Assembly (NCBI GenBank): GCA_036172665.1
Contig: CM069880.1
Coordinates: 8,868,501-8,932,500 of the forward strand
Reading direction: 5' to 3'
DNA: 64,000 nt
Origin: Prosopocoilus inquinatus
Taxonomy: Eukaryota; Arthropoda; Insecta; Coleoptera; Lucanidae
Shown here piece by piece: positions 11,852 to 22,612 of the stretch. The first letter of the stretch is position 1. Each line of letters opens with the position of its first letter. Under the pieces are notes generated by a model. The model made no database searches. It was not told the DNA's origin and worked only from the letters and a program-made list of their open reading frames with translations. The translations under genes were made by a program, and so were the position numbers.

Positions 11852-11976
11852 TATTTATTATATACAAATTGAAATGAACGAACTTATTCTTGAGGAATGT
11901 TTCTAGTTACTAGCACATTGAAATCGATTACATTCAAATGCAAGCTACGTTACTAGATCAGATGGAGGAAATAAGT

Positions 11977-13146
11977 TTAGATGGGAATGGCTTGAGTCTC
12001 AGAGTTGGTGGTTATTAATTGAACCAGGCTTCCGGTAGGTGGACGCTCCTTTCCGGTACTCCATTTAAAGAATAACCTTGAGGAAAAACTGTTACCTCGG
12101 CTTCGATTTTGTTTATAAACGACTTACTCTGCGACGTACTCCAAAGGAGTCCACTTGCTAAAATCAGCTTTCGGCATCCATTTCCTATTCATTGGGGTAT
12201 CTAGAGTGATGGGCAAGATAGCCAGCGCTACCGCCTCATCTGGAAGCCCGCTGTCTTTTGCAGCCAAGCTATGCACCAAATTATGCACCGCAGATTTCGC
12301 AACACCATAACCGATCATTCCTAAAGAAAAAAAAAACACTACAAACTTTTCCCTGTAACTTACAATCAAAATTTTGAACTTTAAAATAGTCTCGAGTACC
12401 AGTTTTTTAAAGTAACATACCGACAGTTTCATTGAAACTTGAACAAAGGCGGAGACAAAACAAAAATGGCACCACTTTACAAAACAAAATACTCAAGTGT
12501 TCTCTTTTTTTGGTCAACTTTTGAATAAAAGAAAAACTAAGATTCAACCTGGAGTTGGTTCTATAGCAGCTTTGGCACCGGTTAAAGAAATCACGCCTCC
12601 ATCTTTTAAATGGTAAGCAGCAACGCTGGCGGAGATGACGGACGTCCAGACACTTTGCTTCCACATTAAATCGGATGTTTTCGCCAGATCTAAATTACAT
12701 TCTTTTATAAAGAATATGCTTCAAATAGTCGAATGCTGTTTTTATTACCCTTTTTAGCATTTCCACCTGCCCAACCTCCGGCAACACAGATCACGGCGTC
12801 CAGCTTATTTCCATTCAAAGCTGAAGATACCGAGCTTAAAACAGTCGATTCCTGCAAGCATTGGAGTAAATCTCAAGGGGCTCGCTAAGGCAAGAATTAT
12901 AATAAAATACCTGCTGTACAAAGTCTTCATCACGGCCTACTACTATATTTAAGTCGGCTTCTGCATTTTCAGATAAATCAATTGAACCAACCCACTAAAA
13001 CAAAAAAAAAAAAAAAAAACATCGCATCAATTGTGTAAAATTGTATTTAAACTCACCCAGTTATTTGTCTTGAAAAACGAGACACATTTGGACCCAAGAG
13101 CCCCTCTACCTCCATAGATAACAACACGACCTCCTACCTGAGACAT
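11977..13146 (-). CDS. Qdpr: Quinoid dihydropteridine reductase (DHPR)
   Basis: Six minus-strand exons: 13146-13057, 12994-12911, 12851-12749, 12689-12549, 12320-12128 and 12076-11977, giving 236 residues (human 244). The enzyme reduces quinonoid dihydrobiopterin back to tetrahydrobiopterin with NADH, supporting phenylalanine, tyrosine and tryptophan hydroxylases. It is cytosolic and belongs to the short-chain dehydrogenase/reductase fold. The dinucleotide-binding glycines are in [13 protein letters not shown] at the N-terminus. [26 protein letters not shown] and LTGAKAA follow, and the catalytic Tyr144 and Lys148 are in [11 protein letters not shown]. The C-terminal [15 protein letters not shown] and [14 protein letters not shown] are family-typical. 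Every exon joins in phase. The last intron is only 51 bases. Confidence 0.95.
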
Positions 13147-13599
13147 TTTTTTTTTCAGAGTAACTTAATATTATTGATTGTGATTGTTCTTAAGCGAATT
13201 GCGGATTCTTTTCTATCTTTAACAAGTGAAATCTGCAAGAGAACGTGTCGCCACCGTCGCCGCGGTTCACTTGCTCTGATTGTGGTTGCACAATATTCCT
13301 TTCTAAATGACGTATCCAAGGTTAGAAAAAACGAAAAGAAAAAATATTGTTGTTGTATTGTGGTCACGACAATTAGATGTTATTGTGGCCAAATCTTCAA
13401 ACCAAGTAAAATATCTTTGTTTATCATCAAGTATAAACAGTTATGTACATCAACGTTATATTTTTTTTATTAAAAAAGAGTTGTTGCAATTCAAAAATTC
13501 TTTTCAAACGAATTTCTCCCCAGTGTAAATGTAACGCCAAGGAAATTTGTATTGTCTTTCTATAATAATAAAGACAAAATTAATTTGTTCATGTATTCG
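13147..13599. other. QDPR upstream region
   Basis: AT-rich upstream sequence without a recognisable gene. Long pyrimidine and purine runs give short chance frames only. Confidence 0.4.
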
Positions 13600-13995
13600 T
13601 AGTACTACCACCTTTGAATAAGTATTCACATTCATGTTAGTCACATTAACAGATTTCTGTAATTCTGCAGATAGTAACCCATAAGTGATATCATTAGCTC
13701 AAAGATGGCAGCACCACTAATACATCAAAGAATAATTTGATTTATTATAACTTTAAGTCCTTTCTATATCAAAACCATGTCTCTCCGCTCAATAAACAAT
13801 GATTATCCGATTGGCAGCGACGCATTTCCACTTTTCCAGTTTTCCACTGAGAAAATACTACTCCTCTGGAACGGCATTTTAGGGGCCGATATCTCGAAAA
13901 TGGGATGAGCTACCGAGAACGGTTTTGAATGCGCCACGTACGTGAATTTCTTTGCGATTTTAGGAAAGAAAATATTTTTTGGCTAAAAAGTTGTA
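13600..13995. repeat. Partial copy of the TGCTGCCATCTTCGAG foldback family
   Basis: The right half of the element is well preserved (AAGATGGCAGCACCACTAAT at 13704, then GGGGCCGATATCTCG and GAATGCGCC). The left half is reduced to a degenerate trace near 13600. It marks the left edge of the repeat island at 13600-22215. Confidence 0.7.
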
Positions 13996-14097
13996 AAAAT
14001 TAAAGTTAGAAAATTAAAATTTGCTTTTTAGGTTTTGAAAACAAGGCTTGACTACTTTTAAACAAATATTTTTGAATAATTTTTTAATTCTGTGTAG

Positions 14098-14239
14098 GCA
14101 ACCAAACCAGCCCGCCTGCAATGCATGTTGTGTGATTTGTACTCGCTTCGGACAACGGATTTTGCAGCTTTTGTGCTCCTGCTATCAGGATCACATAAAC
14201 ACGAGGAGATGCCAGGAGGCATGTATCCGGAGCAATTAA
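14098..14239 (+). other. Exon-like cysteine-rich module, copy 1
   Basis: A pyrimidine-rich tract ending TTCTGTGTAG precedes an open frame that would encode QPNQPACNACCVICTRFGQR and continues to a stop at 14237-14239. It has eight cysteines, with CSCYQDHINTRRC near the end. Copies with the same frame occur at 15170-15290 and, inverted, at 19482-19602. No initiating exon or signal peptide was found upstream, so this is an exon-like repeat rather than a demonstrated gene. Confidence 0.4.
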
Positions 14240-14834
14240 TTGTAGAACATTAATTATTTATAAATTTCTGGGTAACGAAAATTAAACCATTGTTCCTTTC
14301 TTTACAAGTATACAATAAACTTTGCAGGTATTAAAATGTCTTCTTGATTTTTTTAAAGTTAATTAAAGTGCATTTTTTGACCTATTATTAGTTTCTGTCT
14401 AACGGCAAACAAAGGAAAGATTACATTTTGGTAAATACATAAAATAACCCCTGTAATTATCAAGAGCTTTTTCTTTCGTTGAAATTCGATTTTATTTTAT
14501 TTTTTTTTTTTCATAGAAAATAATTTGATTTATTTTTAATTGCCGAGCTACTACGAACAGAAATATATTCTTTTGACAAATATGTAAAACAGAAGGCCTT
14601 TTTAATTACCAAATGCTTCCCTGAATTTTTAGAAGCAAATTAAATTTTTTATTAAACAGAATATGAACACATACATTTAATTTTATTTTTATGTTGTAAT
14701 TTACCGAAGGACGAAAGGGGAGATATGTTTGCACAAATAGGTTTTAGAGTAGAAAACGTATATTATTTAATGCCTTTTAGATTTTTAAAAGAAGGAATTA
14801 ACAATTTAAAGATATTTTTGTCAATCGTTTAATG

Positions 14835-15075
14835 TAATCAACCAAACCAGCAAACACTGCATCGCGTGTTATTTACGTATTTTGCGTTGGCTTCGGACAG
14901 CGGATTTTACAATTTTTGGTCTCCTGCTACCAGGATCACATAAATGCAAGGAGGTACAAGAGTAAAGTACCCGGAGCAATTAATTTATAAACGTTGCAGG
15001 CAACCAAACCAGCATGTCTGTATTGCACGTTGTATAATTTGCGGTGGCTTCGGACAGCAGATTTTACAAATAGAT
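14835..15075 (+). other. Exon-like module, copies 2 and 3 (degenerate)
   Basis: Copy 2 (about 14840-14960) has the same layout but a one-base frame disruption that destroys most cysteines. Copy 3 (15000-15070) starts after GTTGCAG, keeps QPNQHVCIARCIICGGFGQQ, and then breaks off at AAATAGATCACTGG, where the duplicated spacer begins. Confidence 0.4.
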
Positions 15076-15169
15076 CACTGGATAACCAATGTGAATTATT
15101 TAATCCTCTTTAATTTTTTAAACAAATATTTACACAAATATTTCTGAATAATTTTTTAATTCTGTGTAG

Positions 15170-15290
15170 GCAGCCAAACCAGCTCGCCTGCATTGCATGT
15201 TGTGTGATTTGTACTCGCTTCGCACAACGGATTTTACAATTTTCGTGCTCCTGCTACCAGGATTACATAAAGGCGAGGAGGTGTCAATAG
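15170..15290 (+). other. Exon-like cysteine-rich module, copy 4
   Basis: Preceded by TTCTGTGTAG, this copy stays open from QPNQLACIACCVICTRFAQR through CSCYQDYIKARRCQ to a stop at 15288-15290. It is nearly identical to the inverted copy at 19482-19602; the noted differences include replacement and silent changes. Function is unknown. Confidence 0.4.
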
Positions 15291-15587
15291 AAATATAACC
15301 GGCGTAATTAATTTTAGAAATGTTATTAATAAATTTTTGAATAACGAAAATAATTGTACCTTTCTTTTTCATTTTATTAAGAAATTGATAATATTGAATA
15401 AAATGCAATAAATGTAAATAATAAAACGTTTTCTTGATTTTTTTCTGTTAATTACTTTTGCACTTATCATTAGTTTCTGTCTAAAAATTAACAAAAAAAA
15501 AACATTACACAATTATTTTTATAGATTTTTAAAAGAAAATTAATTGCTTTGAAGCAAATATTTTTAAAAGATTCTTTTGATCTCGAG

Positions 15588-15735
15588 TAGGTGACCATAC
15601 CAGCACATCTGCGTCGCACGTCGTATAATTTGAGTTGGCTTCAGACCACGATTTTGCATTTTTCGATCTCCTCCTACCAGGATCGCATAAACACGAGGAG
15701 GTACTGGGCGGATGTAGCAGGCGCAATTAATTGCA
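15588..15735 (+). other. Exon-like module, copy 5 (frame broken)
   Basis: The nucleotide similarity is clear (TACCAGGATCGCATAAACAC, GAGGAGGTACTGG), but the cysteine frame is interrupted. Another frame is open for about 60 codons. It probably is a decayed copy. Confidence 0.4.
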
Positions 15736-15894
15736 AAATATTAATTGTTTATAAACTTTTGGTTAAGAATGTAAAATAATTGTTCCCTTTTATCAAGTAT
15801 GCATTAAACTCTTTCAATAGTAAATCGTTTGTGTTGATTCTTTAAGTTAATTAATTAACGTACGTCTTTCGACTTATTTCGAATCCTTTCAAAT

Positions 15895-16790
15895 TTTTCA
15901 ATATTCTTTTCTCGAAAACGGCGCGAGGTAGAGACTTGCGACTTGCACCATTCGATTCGTCTGCTCACGCTGTATGAGGGTGATTTTTTTCACCCCAATG
16001 TATTTTTCGTAGAAACCCTCAAATTTTCATGCATAGCCTTACTACTTTTTGGCCCAAAAAATATTTCTTTCTCCTAAAACCGGGAAAAAAAAGTCACCTA
16101 CGTAGATCTCGACGAGGCGCATCCAAAACTGAGCTTCGTTCCTCTGTAGCTCACCCCCTTTCCGAGATATCGGCCCCCAAAGTGCCGTCGCAGAAGAACA
16201 ATTTTTTCTCATTAAGAAACTGGAAAGGTAAAAGTCCGCTAACGCCAAACGAATAATGGCTATTTATGGAGCGATACGGAACGATGTTAGTTCATAAAAC
16301 AGTTAAAATAACAATAAGAACAATAAATGTAATTCATTAATTCATATAATGCTAGTGCTGCCATCTCCGAGGACACAGTGGAATCTCTAGGTTATCCACA
16401 GAAACAGGTCTCTGTAATTCTACAGGAATCTGTATTTGTAAACGCCGAGAGACCTAGAAGCCACACTATTAGCTCGAAGATGGCAGCACCAGTAATAACT
16501 TAATAAATTAATTACATTTTTTGTTATTATTGTTATTTTAAGTGTCCCATGAATTAAAATCGTCCAACATCACTCCATAAATAACGATTATTCGATTGGC
16601 ATTAGCGGATCTTTACCTCTCCAGTTTTTCAATGAGAAAGAATTGTTTTTCTTCGACGGCATTTTAGGGGCCGATATCTCGGAAATGGGGTGAGCTACAG
16701 AGAAACGGAGCCCGGTTCTGAATGCGCCTCTTTGAGATCTACGTGGGTGAATTTTTTCGCAATTTTAACTCGCTCCGTTTTCCAAAAAGA
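15895..16790. repeat. Foldback element of the TGCTGCCATCTTCGAG family, copy 2
   Basis: Two long inverted arms flank a short core. The core is bracketed by GTGCTGCCATCTCCGAGG at about 16356 and AGCTCGAAGATGGCAGCACC at about 16471. Arms carry TTTCTCGAAAACGGCGCGAG, GGCCCAAAAAATATTTC, GAGGCGCATCC and CCGAGATATCGGCCCC, each mirrored on the other side. The right arm ends earlier than the left. Confidence 0.8.
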
Positions 16791-17274
16791 GATTAGAAAA
16801 TTATCGACCGGTTAATAATAAATTCCGTAAGTTGAGAACGACTTGAGATATTTACTTGAGACTTCTAGCATTGACTCAGTTCGAAAGGGCGAAGCTAAGG
16901 GTGAAAACCGTAACTTTGTATCTCTTTTCATCCTTGAGGTATTAATATTCATACCGGCGCATCCACTATATTGCATCGGAAGAATCACGATATCTCAAGA
17001 ATTAAGCGAAATAGAGCATGAAGCCTTTGCTTTGCTGTCATAAAGTTTAATTAGACAAATCGAATGGTGCAAACCGGAAGTCTCTAGCTCGCGCCGTTTC
17101 CAAGAAAATGAAATTTGAAAAAAGATGGAATAAGAAAGATTTTCAAGATTTCTTTCTGGAAAACGGCACGAGTTAGAGACATATGATTTGCTCCATTCGA
17201 TTCGTCTGCTCAAGCTCTATTAGGGTAATTTTTTTCGCGGCAATCCATTTTTTGATCGAGATTTTGTAATTATT
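16791..17274. repeat. Fragmented arm ends between two foldback copies
   Basis: Pieces of element ends lie here in both orientations: GAATGGTGCAAACCGGAAGT at 17061, and GAAAACGGCACGAGTTAGAG at 17159 leading to ATTCGATTCGTCTGCTCAAG. They are separated by unrelated AT-rich sequence at about 16800-17050. This looks like recombination between copies. Confidence 0.6.
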
Positions 17275-18285
17275 TTTTCTCGAAAACGGCGCGAGCTAGA
17301 GACTTGCGGTTTGCACCATTCAATTCGTCTGCTCAAGCTCTATGAGGGTGATTTTTTCACGTCAATATATTTTTCGTATAAATCCACAAATTTTCATGGA
17401 CTTACTGCTTTTTGGCCCAAGAAATATTTCTTTCTCCAAAAATCGCGAAAAAATTCACCTACGTAGAACTCGACGAGGCGCATCCAAAACCGGGCTCCGT
17501 TCCTCTGTAGCCCAACCCCTTTCCGAGATATTGGCCCCCAAAGTGCCGGTGCAGAAAATAATAATTTCTCAGTGGAAAACTGAAAAAATAAAAATCCGCT
17601 AGTGGCAATTGTTATTTATGGAGCTATGTGACATGATTTTAATTCGTAAAACAGTTAAAATAACAATAAAACCAATAAATACAATTAATTTATTCATATG
17701 TTGGTAGTGCTGCCATCTTCGAACGAGTAGTGCAATTTACATAGGGGATGTATAATTGCAGATTCCTGTAGAGGTACAGAAATCTGTTCCTACTGATATC
17801 CTATAGATTCCTCCAATGGCCCGAAGATGGCAGCACTAGCAATATATCAATAAATTAATTGTATTTATTGCTTTTATTGTTATTTTAACTGTTTTAGGAA
17901 TCAAAATCATTCCACATCTCTCCATAAATAACAATTATTCGATCGTCACTATCGGATTTTTCCCTTTCTAGTTTTTCACTGAGAAAACATTGTTTTTCTA
18001 TTTCGGCACTTTAGAGGTCGATATCTCGAGAGGGTGGTGAACTATAGAGAAACGTAGTCCGGTTTTGAATGCGCCTCGTCCAGCTCTACGTTGGTGATTT
18101 TTTTTGCAATTTTAGGAGTAGAAAATATTTTTCAGCCGAAAAAGTTGCAAGGCTATAGTCCATGAAAATTTGAGGATTTCTACGAAAAATAGGTTGACGT
18201 GAAAAAAATCACCCTCATAGAGCATGAGGAGACGAATCGAATGGTGCAAGTCGCAAGTCTCTACCTCGCGCCGTTTTCGAGAAAA
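17275..18285. repeat. Foldback element, copy 3
   Basis: The core is bracketed by GTGCTGCCATCTTCGAACG at about 17708 and CCCGAAGATGGCAGCACTAG at about 17820. Both arms are near full length, each roughly 430-460 bases. The right arm runs directly into the right arm of the large inverted duplication. Confidence 0.8.
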
Positions 18286-18289
18286 AAAA

Positions 18290-19720
18290 AATTGAAAAAT
18301 TCGAAACGCGTGCAGAGAAATTCGAAATAAGTCGAAAGACGTACGTTAATTAATTAACTTAGAGAATCAACACAAACGATTTATTATTGAAAAAGTTTAA
18401 TGCATACTTGAAAAAAGAGAACAATTATTTTACATTATTAACCAAAAGTTTATAAACAATTAATATTTTGCAATTAATTGCGCCTGCTACATCCGCTCGG
18501 CACCTCCTCGCCTTTATTCGATCCTGGTAGCAGGAGTTCAAAAATTGTAAAATCTGCTGTCCGAAGCCACCGGAAATTATACAACATGCAATACAGACAT
18601 GCTGGTTTGGTTGCCTGCAACATTTGTGAATTAATTGGCTACATTACTTTTAACACCTCCTCGCGTTTATGTGATCCTGGTAGTAGGAGACCAAAGATTG
18701 TAAAATCCGCTGTCCGAAACAAGCGCAAATACGTAAATAACAGGCGATGCACTCTTGCTAGTTTGGTTGATTACAAACGTTTGACAAAAGTATCTTCTGT
18801 AAATTGTTATTCCTTCTTTTAAAAATCATCTAAAATGCATTAAATAATTTACGTTTTCTACTCTAAAACCTATTTGTGCAAACATATCTCCCCTTTCGTC
18901 CTTCGTTAAATTACAACATAAAAATAAAATTAAATGTATGTGTTTATATTCTGTTTAATAAAAAATTCAGGGAAGCATTTGGTAATTAAAAAGCCCTTCT
19001 GTTTTACATATTCGTCAAAAGAATATATTTCTGTTCGTAGTAACTCGGCAATTAAAAATAAATCAAAATATTATTTTCTATTAAAAAAAAGAAAATCGAA
19101 TTTCAACGAAAGAAAAAGCTGTTGATAATTACAGGGGGTTGTTTTATGTATTTACCAAAATGTAATCTTTCCTTTGTTTACCGTTAGACAGAAACTAATA
19201 ATAGGTCAAAAAATGCACTTTAATTAACTTTAAAAAATTCAAGAAAACATTTTAATACCTGCAAAGTCTATTGAATACTTTAAAAAAAGGAACAATGGTT
19301 TAATTTTCGTTACCCAGAAATTTATAAATAATTAATGTTCTACAATTAATTGCTCCGGATAAATTCTTCCTATTCAATATTATCAATTTCTTAATAAAAT
19401 GAAAAAAGAAGGGTACAATTATTTTCGTTATTCAAAAATGTATTAATGACATTCCTAAAATTAATTACGCCAGTTATATTTCTATTGACACCTCCTCGCG
19501 TTTATGTGATCCTGGTAGCAGGAGCACGAAAACTGTAAAATCCGTTGTGCGAAGCGAGTACAAATCACACAACATGCAATGCAGGCGAGCTGGTTTGGCT
19601 GCCTACACAGAATTAAAAAATTATTCAGAAATATTTGTGTAAATATTTGTTTAAAAAATTAAAGAGGATTAAATAATTCACATTGGTTATCCAGTGATCT
19701 ATTTGTTTAAACAGATCGTT
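18290..19720 (-). repeat. Right arm of the large rearranged inverted duplication
   Basis: Reverse-complement counterparts of the left arm occur here in the order arm junction, modules 5, 3 and 2, the long AT-rich spacer, the tail of module 1, and then module 4 with its spacer. Similarity is high but indels are common. The chance frame at 18478-18822 (plus strand) is a shadow of the modules. Confidence 0.8.
19482..19602 (-). other. Exon-like cysteine-rich module, inverted copy of 15170-15290
   Basis: On the minus strand the module follows AATTCTGTGTAG and remains open to a stop at 19484-19482, with CSCYQDHINARRCQ at its end. Its survival in an inverted copy shows either recent duplication or constraint. 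The two cannot be separated by eye. Confidence 0.4.
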
Positions 19721-19784
19721 GATTTCGTGCTTCGTTAAAGCGAAATCAAAAAATGAAATTGATGAGATCACATTCTATTTAATT

Positions 19785-20815
19785 TTTCCTTTCTCGAAAA
19801 CCATGCGAACTAGGAACTTGTAGTTTGCACCATTCGATTCTTCTGCTTATGCTCTATGAGAGCGACTTTTTTCGTGGTAATCTATTTTTCGTAGAAATCC
19901 TCAAATTTTCATGGACTATAGCCTTACTACTTTTTGGCCCAAGAAATATTTCTTTCTCCTAAAATCGTGAAAAAATTCACCTAGATAGATCTCAATGAGG
20001 CGCATTCTAAACCGGTCTCCGTTCCTCTGCAGCTCACCCCCTTTTCGAGATATCGACCCCTAAAAGGCAGCCGCAGAAATACTGTTCTTTCTCAGTGAAA
20101 AAATGGAAAGGTAATAATCCGCTAGTGACAATCGAATAATTGTTATTGATGGAGCCATGTGGAATGATTTTAATTCGTAAAACAGTTAAGATAACAATAG
20201 AAACATTTAATTTATTCATATATTACTGGTGCTTCCATCTTCGAGCTTTTAGTAGAATCTCTACATTATCTACAGAAACAGGCCTCTGTAATTTTACACT
20301 GCGTGTAGCCTATAAGTCGTACTATTCGCCCGAAGATGGCAGCACCAGTTTATATATGAATAAATTAATGACGTGTATTGCTTTTACTCTTATTTTAACT
20401 ATTTTATGAATTGAAATGGTTCTGCATCGTTCCATAAATAGCGATTATTCGATTGGCGCCAGCGCAACTTTACCTTTCCGGTCTTTCACTGAGAAAAAAA
20501 TGTTTTTCTGCGACGGCCATTTCGGGGCCGATATCTCGGAAAGGGGATGAGCTACAGAGGAACGGAGCCCTGTTTTTAATGCGCCTCGTCGAGATCTACG
20601 TAGGTGAATTTTTTCGCGATTTTAGGAGAAAGAAATATTTCTTGGGCTAAAAAGTAGTAAGGCTATAGTCCATGAAAATTTGAGGGTTTCTATGAAAAAT
20701 AGATTGGGGTGAAAAAAATCACCCTCATAGAGCTTGAGCAGACGAATCGACTGGTGCAAGCCGCAAGTCCTTAGCTCGCAGCGTTTTCGAGAAAGTGAAA
20801 TTTGAAAAGGAATTG
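19785..20815. repeat. Foldback element, copy 4
   Basis: The core is bracketed by GGTGCTTCCATCTTCGAGC at about 20228 and GCCCGAAGATGGCAGCACCA at about 20329. The right arm includes a 65-codon open frame (20453-20650) whose peptide (LSLRKKCFSATAISGPISRK) recurs in other copies. Confidence 0.8.
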
Positions 20816-20834
20816 AATAAGAAAATTTAGACAT

Positions 20835-22030
20835 TTTTTTCTCGAGAACGGCACGAGTTAGAGACTTGCGGTTTGCACCATTCGATTCGTCTGCTCACGC
20901 TCTATTAGGGTGATTTTTTTCACCCCAATCTATTTTTCGTAGAAATCCTCAAATTTTCATGGACTATTATAGCCTTACTACTTTTTGAGCGAAAAAATAT
21001 TTTTTTCTCCTAAAATCACGAAAAAATTCACCAACGTAGAGCTCGACGAGGCGCATCCAAAACCGGGCTCCGTTCCTCTGTAGCTCACTCCCTTTCCGAG
21101 ATATCGACCCCGAAAATGCAGTCGCAGAAAAACATTTCTTTCTCAGTGAAAAACTGAAAAAATAGAAATCCGCTGGCGCCAATCGAATAATCGTTATTTA
21201 TGGAGAGATGCGGAACCATTTTAATTCATAGAATAGTTAAAATAACAATAATAACAATAAATGTAATTAATTTTTCATACATTACTAGTGCTGCCATCTT
21301 CGAGCAAGTAGTGCGACTTACGGGCTATTCGCAGTGGAAAATTACAGATTCCTGTAGAATTACAGAAGCCTGTTTCCGTAGATAATGTATAGATTTCATT
21401 GATAGTTCGAAGATGGCAGCACTAGTAATAAATGTGTAGTGATTTATATATTAAATCACATTAATGCTTTTTTTAATTAGCAAATTTTTTATACAAAGAA
21501 TTGTATTGACAATTAAGTTGTTCTTTTTTTCTTCTTAATGACTACTACGTTTTTTTCTATTTAAAATCATTGCCAGTCGCCACAAATGAATAAATTAATT
21601 GCATTTATTGTTATTTTAACTGTTTTATGAATTAAAATCGTTCCGTATCGCTCCATAAATAACGATTATTCGATTGGCGCCAGCGGATTTTTATTTTTCC
21701 AGTTTTTCACTAAGAAAAAACTATTTTTCTGTGACGGCACTTTAGGGGCCCATATCTCGGAAAGGGGGTGAGCTACAGAGGAACGGAGCCCTGTTTTGGA
21801 TGCGCCTCGTCGAGCTCTATGTTGATGACTTTTTTCGTGATTTTAGGAGAAGAAAATATTTTTTCGCTCAAAAAGTAGTAAGGCTATAGTCCATGAAAAT
21901 TTGAGGATTTCTACGAAAAATAGATTGGGGTGAAAAAAATCACCCGCGTAGAGCTTGAGCAGACGAATCAAGTGGTGCAAACCGGAAGTCTCTAACTAGC
22001 GCCGTTTTCGAGAAAAAAATTTAAATCTAT
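20835..22030. repeat. Foldback element, copy 5, with an internal insertion
   Basis: The core is bracketed by GTGCTGCCATCTTCGAGC at about 21290 and GTTCGAAGATGGCAGCACTA at about 21406. About 150 unrelated AT-rich bases (21435-21590) interrupt the right arm just outside the core. The rest of the arm resumes at about 21590 and ends near 22020. It abuts copy 4 with only a short junction. Confidence 0.75.
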
Positions 22031-22074
22031 TGCAAGAAATTCAGTAAGTCCAGAGCAAACTGGTTGAAATGAGT

Positions 22075-22215
22075 TTTATCTCGTACCAGGATCACATAGA
22101 CGCGAGGAGGTGTCAAGTATTATGGTGTATCAGGCGCAGGATTCCCGCCAATTTTCTGCAATTTTTGTATTTTGCTATCAGGATCACATAAACGCGAGGA
22201 GGTGTCGAATGAGAT
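22075..22215 (+). other. Two truncated ends of the exon-like module
   Basis: TACCAGGATCACATAGACGC with GAGGAGGTGTCAAG (about 22085-22120) and TATCAGGATCACATAAACGC with GAGGAGGTGTCG (about 22167-22210) are the 3' ends of the module seen at 14098 and elsewhere, in tandem. Both keep the frame YQDHI(D/N)ARRC. They mark the right edge of the repeat island. Confidence 0.45.
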
Positions 22216-22612
22216 GTCAGTCATACCCTTTCATGTTTGCTTTAGAAGATTTTTCTTCCCTAATGATAAATTTAAATTTCAATACACAAAAATTTTATAC
22301 CTGGCTGATATTTAAACCTAACTTAGAATGTGACAGTGTGCATTATTCATTTCTTCTGTCACCTTAATCCAAACGTAGTAAAACTGCAACAGATTAGTTT
22401 ATTTAATTTGAATTTTGTCAATTGCAATAGACACACTCCTACCACACACACGCCTGCATACATATTTAATATTAAGTTTATATTTATAAAATTGTATATT
22501 TAAAAAAAATACATTCTAAATATAAAACAATGTTATCGTACACATGCTCTCAATCATTACAATAATTTATACAGAGGGAAGAGAGCTCTTAAATGAATAT
22601 GAACAGTTGGAG
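22216..22612. other. ACADVL 3' flank
   Basis: AT-rich sequence with no gene. A minus-strand AATAAA at 22398-22403 is a candidate poly(A) signal for ACADVL, about 210 bases past its stop. Confidence 0.4.

Larger units (their letters stand above)
10660..11976. other. Intergenic spacer between the CLIP protease and QDPR
   Basis: No gene is seen. The stretch contains a 14-base run of C near 10826-10839 next to inverted GGCGTCCAGAGG / CCTCTGGCG-type motifs (10727-10885), which suggests the ends of a small element. The direct duplication at 11160-11575 follows, then the QDPR 3' flank. Confidence 0.5.
14040..15890 (+). repeat. Left arm of a large rearranged inverted duplication
   Basis: Segments of this arm recur in reverse complement at 18290-19720. 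Examples are ACGTACGTCTTTCGACTTAT-type sequence at 15858 against 18330, the 14260-14840 spacer against 18780-19330, and 15060-15400 against 19380-19710. Segment order on the right is not a simple mirror: the piece matching 15060-15400 sits at the outer edge after the piece matching 14240-14840. A rearrangement therefore followed the inversion. The arm carries five copies of the exon-like module described separately. Confidence 0.8.

Noticed and set aside
14098..14239. Calling the cysteine module a complete antimicrobial or toxin-like peptide gene
   Set aside because: No start codon, signal peptide or promoter could be tied to it, and several copies are frame-broken inside repeats.
18478..18822. 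114-codon plus-strand frame
   Set aside because: It is the reverse-strand shadow of the inverted cysteine-rich modules.
13600..22215. Possible tRNA, rRNA or CRISPR-like arrays in the repeat island
   Set aside because: No cloverleaf or rRNA signature is seen. The repeats are long, irregular and inverted, and this is a eukaryotic genome.
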